Of a stretch of DNA of 64,000 nucleotides, positions 33,688 through 41,698 are shown piece by piece (the stretch's first letter is position 1; each line of letters starts with the position of its first letter). Source of the DNA: Cystobacterineae bacterium. Lineage in GTDB: Bacteria > Myxococcota > Myxococcia > Myxococcales > Myxococcaceae. Below the pieces are notes generated by a model. It did no database searches, had not been told where the DNA came from, and was given only the letters and a program-made list of their open reading frames with translations. Location: contig WQYA01000004.1 in assembly GCA_009781495.1 (NCBI GenBank), positions 1 through 64,000 on the forward strand, read 5' to 3'. Made by a program: the position numbers and the translations under genes.

Positions 33688-33815
33688 AGACCGGTTCCAC
33701 TTTGACACTTTCTCTTCGTTGGACTCGTTTTTGCTCAGCTGAAGCCCACTTAAGTGCACTCCCTTCACAAAAGCCTCGTCCGCGCCAAGCTCATTTCAAC
33801 TTTGAACCGGTCTAG
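33684..33815. repeat. 130-bp element with terminal inverted repeats
   Basis: Begins CTCTAGACCGGTTC and ends GAACCGGTCTAG, a 12-bp terminal inverted repeat. Inside are CTTAAG and other short palindromes. The sequence of its right end also occurs at 27953 (CTAGACCGGTT followed by a related GTTGAAGTGAGC). This fits a miniature non-coding mobile element. No transposase is present. Confidence 0.6.
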
Positions 33816-33839
33816 CCCCCCACACGGAGGGTATCTCTT

Positions 33840-34307
33840 TTAGCCTCCTAATTGGTAGACCGTCTCTTCCAGGCCATCTTGCATGCTGGCTTGGGTAAGT
33901 CCCGAGAGCACATCCGCATTTTTGAAAAATCTGTCGGTGATGGATTTGTTCTCGTCCTTGAGGAAAAACTGGCAGGCATCGCGCAAGGCTTTGGGGGCGC
34001 CTGCATCGTTCGCAAGCGTGGTGAGCCTGCCCTTGAGAATGCTGTTGTTGCCCTCCCCGGCAGCCAAGTTAAAATTCTTCTGCAGCTGGCCGACGGCGCC
34101 TTGAAGCCCTTTCAGCGCTGAAAAATGTGGGGATTTGGATGATATATTTACCGATGCCGCACCCCCTTCAAACGTATCCGCTTGAAGGTTGGGAGTTGTA
34201 GGCTTGGATAAACTGCCCACCCCACTTGCTTCCTTGTTGACAGCGTTGGGAACATTGTTGGTTAATTGCATGCCTACATTGAGGTTGCCAGCTTGAAAAA
34301 CTTTCAT
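33840..34307 (-). CDS. hypothetical protein, possibly T3S-associated (HrpF/NopX-like segment)
   Basis: A 155-residue protein from the ATG at 34307 (MKVFQAGNLNVG); the ORF track's GTG start four codons earlier has no binding site. It has no signal peptide. The Ser/Asn/Gly-rich N-terminal 60 residues resemble T3S substrates in composition. Residues about 95-125 ('LANDAGAPKALRDACQFFL') recall the repeated segment of HrpF/NopX translocon proteins, which has a 'LA-x-NP-x-AP-x-x-L-x-x-A-x-x-x-L' pattern. It is 18 kb from the T3S locus. A secreted substrate is a reasonable guess only. Confidence 0.45.
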   Translation of the reverse strand: MKVFQAGNLNVGMQLTNNVPNAVNKEASGVGSLSKPTTPNLQADTFEGGAASVNISSKSPHFSALKGLQGAVGQLQKNFNLAAGEGNNSILKGRLTTLANDAGAPKALRDACQFFLKDENKSITDRFFKNADVLSGLTQASMQDGLEETVYQLGG

Positions 34308-34429
34308 GATTTCAAACACCTAGAGAGAATATGAGGGTTGAATGCCTACCTGCCAACAGCCCTTAGCAACACCTACCCAAGAATACCTCTCTTGGATTAT
34401 CCATTTTTCAGAGCAAAAGTTGCTCAACC

Positions 34430-34457
34430 TTCCTAAAAAAAGTGTAAATTTTATAAT
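34430..34457 (+). promoter_or_regulatory. candidate sigma-70 promoter for the MFS gene
   Basis: TATAAT at 34452-34457 with TTCCTA 16 bases upstream (34430-34435), in an AT-rich stretch 62 bases before the MFS start. The -10 is perfect, the -35 weak. Confidence 0.35.
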
Positions 34458-34519
34458 ATATTGAAAATATTAGGGGTTATTTTTTAGCAAAGAAAACATT
34501 TTACGGCGGACGCAAAGCT

Positions 34520-35599
34520 ATGGTGCGCTCTATCCCTCTATCATCAACGGGAAGTCAACTCATAGAAGGTATGCATACAAACCCGCGTTTTTGGCTTATT
34601 TCCGCCTATTCCTTGGCGCATTTTCTGGTTGATTTTGCCTGTGCCTTTGGGGTGTTCCGCAACATTCTCCAAACGCCGGACGCGCATTTTTGCGTGTTGC
34701 TCTATAATTTCTGCGCTTTCGCCATGCAAATGCCGCTGGGCATTTTGGCCGACAAGTGGAACCGCAACGCCTTGCTGGCCATTTTCGGCTGCCTCCTCGT
34801 GGGCATGGCCTATGGTTTTTCGTCCATACCCCTTGTGGCCGTCGTTGTCGCCGGAATGGGCAATGCCCTGTTTCACATAGGCGGCGGCGTGGACGTGCTG
34901 AATGTCAGCGAGAAGAAGCTGGCCGCTTTGGGCGTGTTTGTTTCGCCCGGCGCCTTTGGCATTTATTTGGGGGCCCTATTGGGCAGGGGGAATGCGTTGT
35001 CGAGTCTTCCCATTCTGCTGGCGCTTGTTGGGGTGGCCGGCTTCATTTTCATGGCCCACAGAATGCAGGGCGGCGCCTATCCGAAGAATGCTGCTTTTTC
35101 GTTGGACAACGCGCGCGCTTCCAAAATGCTTTTGGCCGCTGTCTGTTTGTTTCTGGTTGTAGGCCTACGTTCCTATGTGGGGCTTAGCCTAAATTTTCCG
35201 TGGAAGGGCATAGGCCATTGGGGGGTGGCCCTGGTATGCGCCGTGGTTTTAGGGAAGACGGCCGGTGGTTTTTTGGCAGACAGCTTGGGCATGGGGAGGA
35301 CGCTCTTCTTCTCTTTGTCCCTGGCCGCGCTGTTGTTCCTCTTCCCCCAAACACCGCTTTTAGGAGTTGTAGCGGTATTGCTGTTTAATATGACCATGCC
35401 CCTCACGCTGTTCCTCATGGCCAAACTTTTTCCGGGCGCAAAAGGCTTCTCCTTTGGTTTGCTGACTTTTGCTTTGTTTCTCGGTTTTTTGCCCATACAC
35501 CTGGGCCTGCCCTCCCCCACTGCGGGCTGGCCTTTCGCTTTGGCGACGGCCCTCTCCTTGGCGCTCCTCGCCCTCGCATGGAGAAACGCAAAAGCATGA
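34520..35599 (+). CDS. MFS transporter
   Basis: A 359-residue protein with about ten to twelve transmembrane helices. The loop after helix 2 reads 'GILADKWNRN', the MFS G-x-x-x-D-R-x-x-R-type motif, and helix 4-5 has 'VSPGAFGIYLGALLGRG'. The substrate is unknown. An alternative start at 34571 (MHTNPRFW) would remove 17 polar residues. It overlaps the next membrane protein gene by four bases (ATGA), forming a three-gene operon with two small membrane proteins. Confidence 0.85.
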   Translation: MVRSIPLSSTGSQLIEGMHTNPRFWLISAYSLAHFLVDFACAFGVFRNILQTPDAHFCVLLYNFCAFAMQMPLGILADKWNRNALLAIFGCLLVGMAYGFSSIPLVAVVVAGMGNALFHIGGGVDVLNVSEKKLAALGVFVSPGAFGIYLGALLGRGNALSSLPILLALVGVAGFIFMAHRMQGGAYPKNAAFSLDNARASKMLLAAVCLFLVVGLRSYVGLSLNFPWKGIGHWGVALVCAVVLGKTAGGFLADSLGMGRTLFFSLSLAALLFLFPQTPLLGVVAVLLFNMTMPLTLFLMAKLFPGAKGFSFGLLTFALFLGFLPIHLGLPSPTAGWPFALATALSLALLALAWRNAKA

Positions 35600-35934
35600 C
35601 TACGCCCCTTTTGGCCGCTCTGGGCATTTCTCTTGTGGCGACACTTGTGTTGGAAGCCGGTTTTTTCTGGCTTGTGGGCAAGCGTCACTTGGGGGACTTG
35701 CGTTTGCTTGTGCTGGTGAATGTGCTGACCAACCCTATGGTGGTATTGTTATATTGGCTGGCACGTTTATATACGGAGTTTAACCCTATTTTATGGCTGG
35801 AGCTTTTTGCCATTATCACCGAGGGGTGCTACTATAAAAAATATGGGAGGGAGTTTCAAAAGCCCTTTTTATTTTCTGCAGCTGCGAATGCTTTTTCATT
35901 TGGTATGGGCGTTTTGTTTCAACGCCTTTTCTAG
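35596..35934 (+). CDS. small integral membrane protein
   Basis: A 112-residue protein starting at the ATG overlapping the MFS stop (ATGA). It has three to four hydrophobic helices with a 'LVNVLTNPMVVLLYW' segment. It is not recognised by family; the pattern of three helices and charged short loops suggests a partner of the transporter or of the following small exported protein. Confidence 0.65.
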   Translation: MTTPLLAALGISLVATLVLEAGFFWLVGKRHLGDLRLLVLVNVLTNPMVVLLYWLARLYTEFNPILWLELFAIITEGCYYKKYGREFQKPFLFSAAANAFSFGMGVLFQRLF

Positions 35935-35947
35935 GAGGTTTGGCGCT

Positions 35948-36166
35948 ATGAAACGTTTTAGAATGCTTTTGCTGGCCAGTTTTCTGCTGGCGCCTTTCTC
36001 GGTGGTTTATGCTGACGTTGTTAGCGAGCCCCCCTCCAAGGAGGAAAGCAGCAACGAGCAGTCCTGCAGGACAACCGGCGGACCTTCCCTTTTGGTTGCC
36101 TTGGCAACAGCAAGCACCGCCCTGCTCATAGGGACATTTGCGAAGCGGAAAAAAAACGACGCATAG
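35948..36166 (+). CDS. small exported protein with C-terminal anchor
   Basis: A 72-residue protein from the ATG at 35948, with TAGGAGG upstream. It has a signal peptide (cleavage likely after 'VVYA'), a short Glu/Ser-rich linker with one Cys ('QSCRTTGG'), a hydrophobic helix and a final 'KRKKNDA'. This is the build of a sorting-signal protein (MYXO-CTERM-like tags also have Cys, helix, basic end), or of a simple C-terminal anchor. It is the last gene of the MFS operon. Confidence 0.6.
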   Translation: MKRFRMLLLASFLLAPFSVVYADVVSEPPSKEESSNEQSCRTTGGPSLLVALATASTALLIGTFAKRKKNDA

Positions 36167-36173
36167 GCTCTTT

Positions 36174-36203
36174 CCCTCCCGTGGAAATTCCCCTCCGGGA
36201 GGG
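36174..36203 (+). terminator. hairpin after the MFS operon
   Basis: CCCTCCCG (36174-36181) pairs perfectly with CGGGAGGG (36196-36203). It lies seven bases after the last gene of the operon. There is no proper U-tract, so termination strength is uncertain. Confidence 0.45.
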
Positions 36204-36731
36204 GGCTGTTTCCCCCTGCAGCGGGCTTGCATAAAAAATTCCCCTCCACTTCATGAGTCGTGAAAACTTCGCTTTCCTGCCTCATCCGTTCCACTCCGTT
36301 CCGCCTCCCGGCGAGTTGGTTTCTTTTCCGTAACTCGCCCCCACCCAAGCGCTGTTTTCCTTCACGGCACCCGTGGGGCAGCAATCCCGAAGGGGCGCTC
36401 AAGAAACCCACTCTGCGAGGCGGCTACCCTCCACCCTTTGGCCTCCCTGCTCTGCCCATTAAGCAGGCCGTACACCCCCCTGCTTAGGTATTGGGTCCTG
36501 ACACAAGGTGATATGTTTGTATACGGTACGCTGGGTTCATAAGTGTGGGTTGTTTGTGGACAGCTGCATTGAAAAATAAGCGGCTTTCTCAACAAAAACT
36601 TGCATTCTAGGGGCCCAGTGGCAAAACACTCCGCGCTTCAGCGGACCCCCTCAACAGCTTTGCTCGCATGCAGGAAGCTGTGTGTTAAAATATTTTCAAA
36701 ACATTTTCACAATTCTTATGAGGCTAGAGAA
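36204..36731. other. gene-free stretch before nifJ
   Basis: About 530 bases with no supportable gene. The ORF track's nifJ frame extends back to 36600, but those 44 residues are unlike the family. A C-rich direct segment and several short palindromes (for example around CCTGC...GCAGG near 36450-36485) are present. The nifJ promoter should be near its 3' end, where the sequence turns AT-rich (36680-36720). Confidence 0.4.
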
Positions 36732-39700
36732 ATGAGTATTTCAAGCGTCACCATCGACGCCAATGAAGCCGTTGCGTCGGTTGCCCATCGGCTCTCTGAG
36801 GTTATCGCCATCTACCCCATTACCCCTTCCTCCTCTATGGGGGAGCTTGCGGACGAATGGTCCGCCGCCGGGAAGAAAAACATTTGGGGACAAGTCCCCT
36901 CTGTGGCCCAATTCCAGTCCGAAGGCGGCGCTGCCGGCGCTGCGCACGGCGCTTTGCAGGCGGGGGCGCTGTGCACGACGTTTACGGCTTCGCAGGGCCT
37001 TCTTCTCATGGTTCCCAACCTCTATAAAATCGCCGGCGAGTTGACGCCCTTCTGCATGCATGTTGCCGCCCGCAGCCTCGCCACCCATGCCCTCTCCATT
37101 TTCGGCGACCACTCCGACGTCATGGCCTGCCGCCAAACCGGCTTTGCCATGCTGTGCTCCAGCTCCGTGCAACAAGCCCAGGACTTTGCCGCCATCGCCC
37201 ACGTGGCCAGCCTCAAAACCCGCGTGCCCTTCCTCCACTTCTTCGACGGCTTTCGCACCTCCCATGAGGTGGCCAAAATTGTTCCGCTGCCGGACGAGGT
37301 GCTGCTGAAGCTGATGCCGGAGCAGGAAATTGCCGCCTTCCGCAAACACGCGCTCACGCCGGATGCGCCCCTCATCCGCGGCACGGCGCAAAACCCCGAC
37401 ACCTTCTTCCAAGCGCGTGAGGCCGTTAACCACTTCTATGAGGCTTGCCCCAACACCGTCCAGGAAACCATGGACGCTTTCGCGAAGCTGACAGGACGCC
37501 ATTATAAACTCTTCCAATATGAGGGGGACGCTGAGGCGGAGCGCGTCATCGTCGTTATGGGCTCCGGCGCAGAGTCCACGCATGAAATGGTGGACTGGCT
37601 GCGCGCTAGAGGCGAGCGCGTCGGCGTCCTCAAAGTCCACCTCTACCGGCCCCTGGACGCCAAGGCCCTCCTCCAGGCCCTCCCCAAAACCACCCGCGCC
37701 CTTGCTGTCCTGGACAGGACGAAGGAGCCGGGCGCACTCGGGGAGCCCCTCTGGCAGGACGTGCTGGCCGCACTCGCCGAAAACCCCGACATCCTCCCCC
37801 AAACCCCTCGCCTCATCGGCGGACGCTTTGGTTTGTCTTCCAAGGAATATACGCCGGCCATGGCCAAGGCCGTTTTTGACGAGCTTCAAAAGGAAACGCC
37901 CAAAAACCACTTCACCGTCGGCATTTTTGACGACGTGACGCACCACTCTTTGCCCTTTGACGCTTCTTTGGACATTGAGCCGAAGGAAGTCGTGCGCGCC
38001 ATGTTTTTTGGACTGGGCTCCGACGGCACCGTCGGCAGCAATAAAAATTCTATTAAAATTATCGGCGACGGCACCCCCTTCTTCGCCCAGGCTTATTTTG
38101 TTTATGACTCCAAAAAGTCGGGGGCTGTTACCATTTCACATTTGCGCTTTGGGCCTAAGCCCATACGCTCGTCCTATCTCATCGGTCAGGCCAATTTCGT
38201 CGCTTGTCATGCGCCTCAACTCATGGAGAAACTCGACGTGCTGGGCAAGGCCGCTGTGGGCGCCAGCTTCTTGCTGAATACACATTGGGGCCCGGAGGAA
38301 ATTTGGGACAAGCTGCCTGTGGAAGTCCAACAACAACTTATTCAAAAACAACTTAAGTTTTATGTCATCGACGGCTTCAAAGTCGCTGCCGAGGCCGGGC
38401 TTGACAAACGCATCAGCACCGTCATGCAGTCCTGCTTCTTCGCCCTCTCGGGCGTCCTCCCCAGAGAAGAGGCCATTGCGGCTATGAAGCATGCCGTGCG
38501 CAAAACCTATGGCAAACGCGGAGAGCATGTCGTCCTCAAAAACTTCGCCGCTATAGACGCTTCGCTGGCGCACCTCTATGAGGTAAAAGTACCCTCCCAC
38601 ACCACCACCTCCCGAAAAAAGCCCCCTGCTGTCCCCCCCGAAGCCCCCCCCTTCGTCCAAAAAGTGACGGCGGCCATGCTGGCCGGCGACGGAGACTTGC
38701 TGCCCGTCAGCGCCTTCCCCGTCGACGGGACTTGGCCCACGGGCACAACCCGCTGGGAGAAACGCGCCATCGCCTTGGAAATACCCATTTGGGAGCCGGG
38801 CCTCTGCATTCAATGCAACAAGTGCGCCCTCGTCTGCCCCCATGCGGCCATACGCGTCAAAGCCTATGGGGCGGAGCGCAATACGCAGGCGCCCTCCAGT
38901 TTCCGCAGCCAGGACTATAAGGGCAACGAGTTGGGCAAAGCCGAAAACGGCCAGCCTTGGAAATATGTCGTCCAGGTGGCGCCGGACGACTGCACCGGTT
39001 GCAGCATTTGCGTCGCCGTCTGCCCCGCCAAGGACAAGGCCAACCCCCAACGCAAGGCCCTCAACATGCAGCCCGTGGAACAACACCGCGAGGCGGAGCA
39101 GGAAAATTTCAAATTCTTCCTCGACATTCCGCCTTTCGAGCGCAGCCGCGTGCGTTTGGACGTCAAAGGCTCCCAATTCTTTGAGCCTCTCTTCGAGTTT
39201 TCAGGCGCCTGCACGGGCTGCGGTGAAACTCCCTATGTCAAACTGCTCAGCCAAATGTTTGGCGACCGCGCCCTCATCGCCAATGCGACGGGATGCTCCT
39301 CCATTTATGGGGCCAACCTTCCCACCTCGCCCTATTGTACCAATGCGCAGGGACGGGGGCCGGCTTGGTCCAACTCCTTGTTTGAGGACAATGCCGAATT
39401 CGGCGCAGGCATGCGTCTGGCTTTGGATGCACGCGCGGAGCAGGCGCGCGCTTTGCTCGTCGCCCTCAAGGACAAGTTGGGAGACGCCCTCGTCGACGCT
39501 CTGCTGAAGGCCCCACAAAACAACGAGGCCGAAATCCAACAGCAGCGCTGCCACGTCGCGGAACTCAAAAAACGGTTGCCCGCCATGGAAGGGCCTTTGG
39601 CACGGCGTTTGGAGCTTTTGGCGGATGCGCTGGTGAAAAAGTCCCTGTGGATATTGGGGGGAGACGGGTGGGCTTATGACATCGGCTATGGTGGGGTGGA

Positions 39701-40298
39701 CCACATCCTCGCCTCCACCCTGGACGTCAACATTCTCGTCCTCGACACCGAAGTCTATTCCAATACGGGCGGCCAACAGTCCAAAGCCACCCCCCTCGGC
39801 GCCGCCGCCAAATTCGCCGCCGCCGGCAAAACCACCGCCAAAAAAGACTTGGGACTCATGGCGATGACTTATGGCACGGCCTATGTCGCCAGCGTGGCGC
39901 TGGGGGCGCGCGACGCGCAAACGATTAAAGCTTTCCAGGAAGCCGAAAGCCACGCGGGGCCTTCTCTCATTGTCGCTTTGAGTCCTTGCATCGCCCACGG
40001 CTATGACTTGGCCAGCTCCCTGGAGCAGCAACGCCTGGCCGTTGAGGCCGGCGCCTGGCCGCTCTACCGCTATAATCCACAGCGACGCCAAACAGGCGAA
40101 AACCCCCTGCAACTGGACAGCGGCGCTTTGAAGGCCTCCATGAGCGACTACCTCCAAAACGAAAACCGCTTCCGTGTTATTCAAGCGAGCCACCCGGAGC
40201 GCTATGCCCATTTCGCCACCCACGCCCAGGAACAAGCCACGCAGCGGCGCAAACTCTATGAGCACCTGGCGCAATTCGGAAAGGCCGACCCAAAGTAG
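36732..40298 (+). CDS. nifJ: pyruvate:ferredoxin (flavodoxin) oxidoreductase
   Basis: A 1188-residue single-chain PFOR from the ATG at 36732, which has GAGG upstream and gives the standard N-terminus ('IDANEAVASVAHRLSEVIAI'). It converts pyruvate and CoA to acetyl-CoA, CO2 and reduced ferredoxin. Domains in order: pyruvate-binding domain ('YPITPSSSMGELADEW'), the central domains, two [4Fe-4S] sites ('CIQCNKCALVCP', 'CTGCSICVAVCP') and the TPP domain with a proximal cluster Cys ('CTGCGETPYVK') and 'NATGCSSIYGANLPTSPY'. It is full length. It suggests anaerobic or microaerobic pyruvate metabolism. It is monocistronic and ends at a strong hairpin. Confidence 0.97.
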   Translation: MSISSVTIDANEAVASVAHRLSEVIAIYPITPSSSMGELADEWSAAGKKNIWGQVPSVAQFQSEGGAAGAAHGALQAGALCTTFTASQGLLLMVPNLYKIAGELTPFCMHVAARSLATHALSIFGDHSDVMACRQTGFAMLCSSSVQQAQDFAAIAHVASLKTRVPFLHFFDGFRTSHEVAKIVPLPDEVLLKLMPEQEIAAFRKHALTPDAPLIRGTAQNPDTFFQAREAVNHFYEACPNTVQETMDAFAKLTGRHYKLFQYEGDAEAERVIVVMGSGAESTHEMVDWLRARGERVGVLKVHLYRPLDAKALLQALPKTTRALAVLDRTKEPGALGEPLWQDVLAALAENPDILPQTPRLIGGRFGLSSKEYTPAMAKAVFDELQKETPKNHFTVGIFDDVTHHSLPFDASLDIEPKEVVRAMFFGLGSDGTVGSNKNSIKIIGDGTPFFAQAYFVYDSKKSGAVTISHLRFGPKPIRSSYLIGQANFVACHAPQLMEKLDVLGKAAVGASFLLNTHWGPEEIWDKLPVEVQQQLIQKQLKFYVIDGFKVAAEAGLDKRISTVMQSCFFALSGVLPREEAIAAMKHAVRKTYGKRGEHVVLKNFAAIDASLAHLYEVKVPSHTTTSRKKPPAVPPEAPPFVQKVTAAMLAGDGDLLPVSAFPVDGTWPTGTTRWEKRAIALEIPIWEPGLCIQCNKCALVCPHAAIRVKAYGAERNTQAPSSFRSQDYKGNELGKAENGQPWKYVVQVAPDDCTGCSICVAVCPAKDKANPQRKALNMQPVEQHREAEQENFKFFLDIPPFERSRVRLDVKGSQFFEPLFEFSGACTGCGETPYVKLLSQMFGDRALIANATGCSSIYGANLPTSPYCTNAQGRGPAWSNSLFEDNAEFGAGMRLALDARAEQARALLVALKDKLGDALVDALLKAPQNNEAEIQQQRCHVAELKKRLPAMEGPLARRLELLADALVKKSLWILGGDGWAYDIGYGGVDHILASTLDVNILVLDTEVYSNTGGQQSKATPLGAAAKFAAAGKTTAKKDLGLMAMTYGTAYVASVALGARDAQTIKAFQEAESHAGPSLIVALSPCIAHGYDLASSLEQQRLAVEAGAWPLYRYNPQRRQTGENPLQLDSGALKASMSDYLQNENRFRVIQASHPERYAHFATHAQEQATQRRKLYEHLAQFGKADPK

Positions 40299-40376
40299 TG
40301 GGGCAGAGTTTTAAATAGACGGGGGTGAGGGGGCACCGCGGTTCATTGCGAATGGCGTGCGGAGGTTTCTTTGTCC

Positions 40377-40435
40377 CATTGGACGGGGGTGAGGGGGTTT
40401 TTGCCGGTCAGGCATAAACCCCCTCGCCCCCAGCT
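40377..40435. terminator. strong G-rich hairpin, bidirectional terminator and dispersed repeat
   Basis: GGGGGTGAGGGGGTTT (40385-40400) pairs along 16 bp with AAACCCCCTCGCCCCC (40416-40431), with one G-T pair. It lies between convergent nifJ and the DUF481 gene, and can act both ways because T-runs flank the stem. A degenerate second copy is at 31605-31662, and a half copy of the left arm is at 40319-40334. Confidence 0.8.
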
Positions 40436-40490
40436 CTCTGGCTTCCAAAACGCCTCCCACCAAAGTGTATAAACTTAAGCTAAACCCGCC

Positions 40491-41492
40491 CTAAAACACA
40501 GCATCCAACCCCAGAGACAAAGCTGTGTCGAGCTTCTTCACAGCAACGTCGGCCGGCTGACTGTCATATTTGAATGTCAAAGCGGTACTTACGGAGAAAA
40601 TGTGGGTGAGGCGTACGGAAATTTTGGTGGTGGAATTTATCCAAAAACGTTGCACCTCCAGCACATTCAACAACACTTCAAAATCTTCCCCAAAGCTGAT
40701 GCCCTCTGTCAGCATATAGCGAAAACTCAAAGCCGCACGCGGCGCGATAATGTTGACATTGGACAGGTTTCTGGATCCATCGGGAATGTCGGCCGGGTCC
40801 AACAGGGGAATTTCAGCGTTGGTCGGGTAATAGCGAAAACGGGACTCATAGGCATAACGAAGACCGAAGTCCGTTGTCAGCAGCATTTTGGGGGCGCTGC
40901 CCACTTTGCTGTCCAACCAAATAACACCCGTTCCAATTTCAGCAAAAGGTCGCGACTCTATGGATTTGATATGATCGAAGTCTATACCCCCAAGCACATA
41001 GCCGCTCAGCATAGGGTTAAACCTCCTGTCGATACGCAAGTCCACACCCCCCTGCATCGCTATGTCAGAATAATTCTCCGCCGTCCCTAAACGTGCCCGC
41101 CCATAGGCGCCATAAACCTGGCCCCCAAAAATCCAATCCGCCGTCTTATAGGAAACGGCTACCTTCCCATTCAACGTAATGCTGCTCGCATTCCCATAAA
41201 GGAACATGAGGTTTAAATTGGCAGAAGTCGTCCAAGGGGAGGGGGGCGGCGCATTTTCGTCCACCACAGCAACCGCTTGCGCCTCCGAAGGCTTCAGCGC
41301 GTTTTCCATCAGCTCAACAGCTTTCTGCGCAGCTTCAGCAGCAGCCTGGGCGGCCTTGGCTGCTTGCAAAGCCGCCTCTGCCGTCTGCTCTGCTGAAGGT
41401 GCTGCAGGCGTTTCCTGAGCAGCAGGCGCCAAAGCAGCTTCCTGCGGAGCTTGAGAAAAAAGCAAAGCTGCAACAGCGACTCCAATCCACAT
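40491..41492 (-). CDS. DUF481-like outer-membrane beta-barrel protein
   Basis: A 333-residue exported protein. A short signal peptide is followed by a 60-residue Ala/Gln/Glu helical stretch ('AALQAAKAAQAAAEAAQKAV', coiled-coil-like) and then a series of amphipathic strands with aromatic girdle residues ending in Phe, typical of outer-membrane barrels. The 'LNLMFLYGNASSITLNGKVA' opening fits DUF481. AAAGGA precedes the ATG. The function is unknown. The helical region may be a periplasmic stalk or trimeric anchor. Confidence 0.75.
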   Translation of the reverse strand: MWIGVAVAALLFSQAPQEAALAPAAQETPAAPSAEQTAEAALQAAKAAQAAAEAAQKAVELMENALKPSEAQAVAVVDENAPPPSPWTTSANLNLMFLYGNASSITLNGKVAVSYKTADWIFGGQVYGAYGRARLGTAENYSDIAMQGGVDLRIDRRFNPMLSGYVLGGIDFDHIKSIESRPFAEIGTGVIWLDSKVGSAPKMLLTTDFGLRYAYESRFRYYPTNAEIPLLDPADIPDGSRNLSNVNIIAPRAALSFRYMLTEGISFGEDFEVLLNVLEVQRFWINSTTKISVRLTHIFSVSTALTFKYDSQPADVAVKKLDTALSLGLDAVF

Positions 41493-41621
41493 ATGAATGT
41501 CCTTTCTTGTGTTTTCTCAAAACGAGAAAAAACCATGCTGAAAAAATTTTTCAAACCAAAGTGCGTTTTTTTTGCAGTCTCCCTATGGAAACCAACCCCT
41601 CTCCCATAATCCCCTTGGACG

Positions 41622-41639
41622 GGGTTTTCATGAAAACCC
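41622..41639. other. 18-bp perfect palindrome upstream of the barrel gene
   Basis: GGGTTTTCATGAAAACCC is a perfect palindrome about 130 bases before the DUF481 gene start and 60 bases after the NtrC-type gene stop. It could be an operator or an activator site; no sigma-54 promoter (GG-N10-GC) was found downstream of it. Confidence 0.35.
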
Positions 41640-41698
41640 TCTGGAAAATTTGTTCGCTGCCCTGTCGCCTTCTCCCCTTCGGCCTTTGTGTGCAAACC

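Noticed and set aside
39201-40274. 357-residue minus-strand ORF opposite nifJ (also 36741-37946 and 38136-39176)
   Set aside because: Shadows caused by codon bias in a long conserved gene; no independent evidence.
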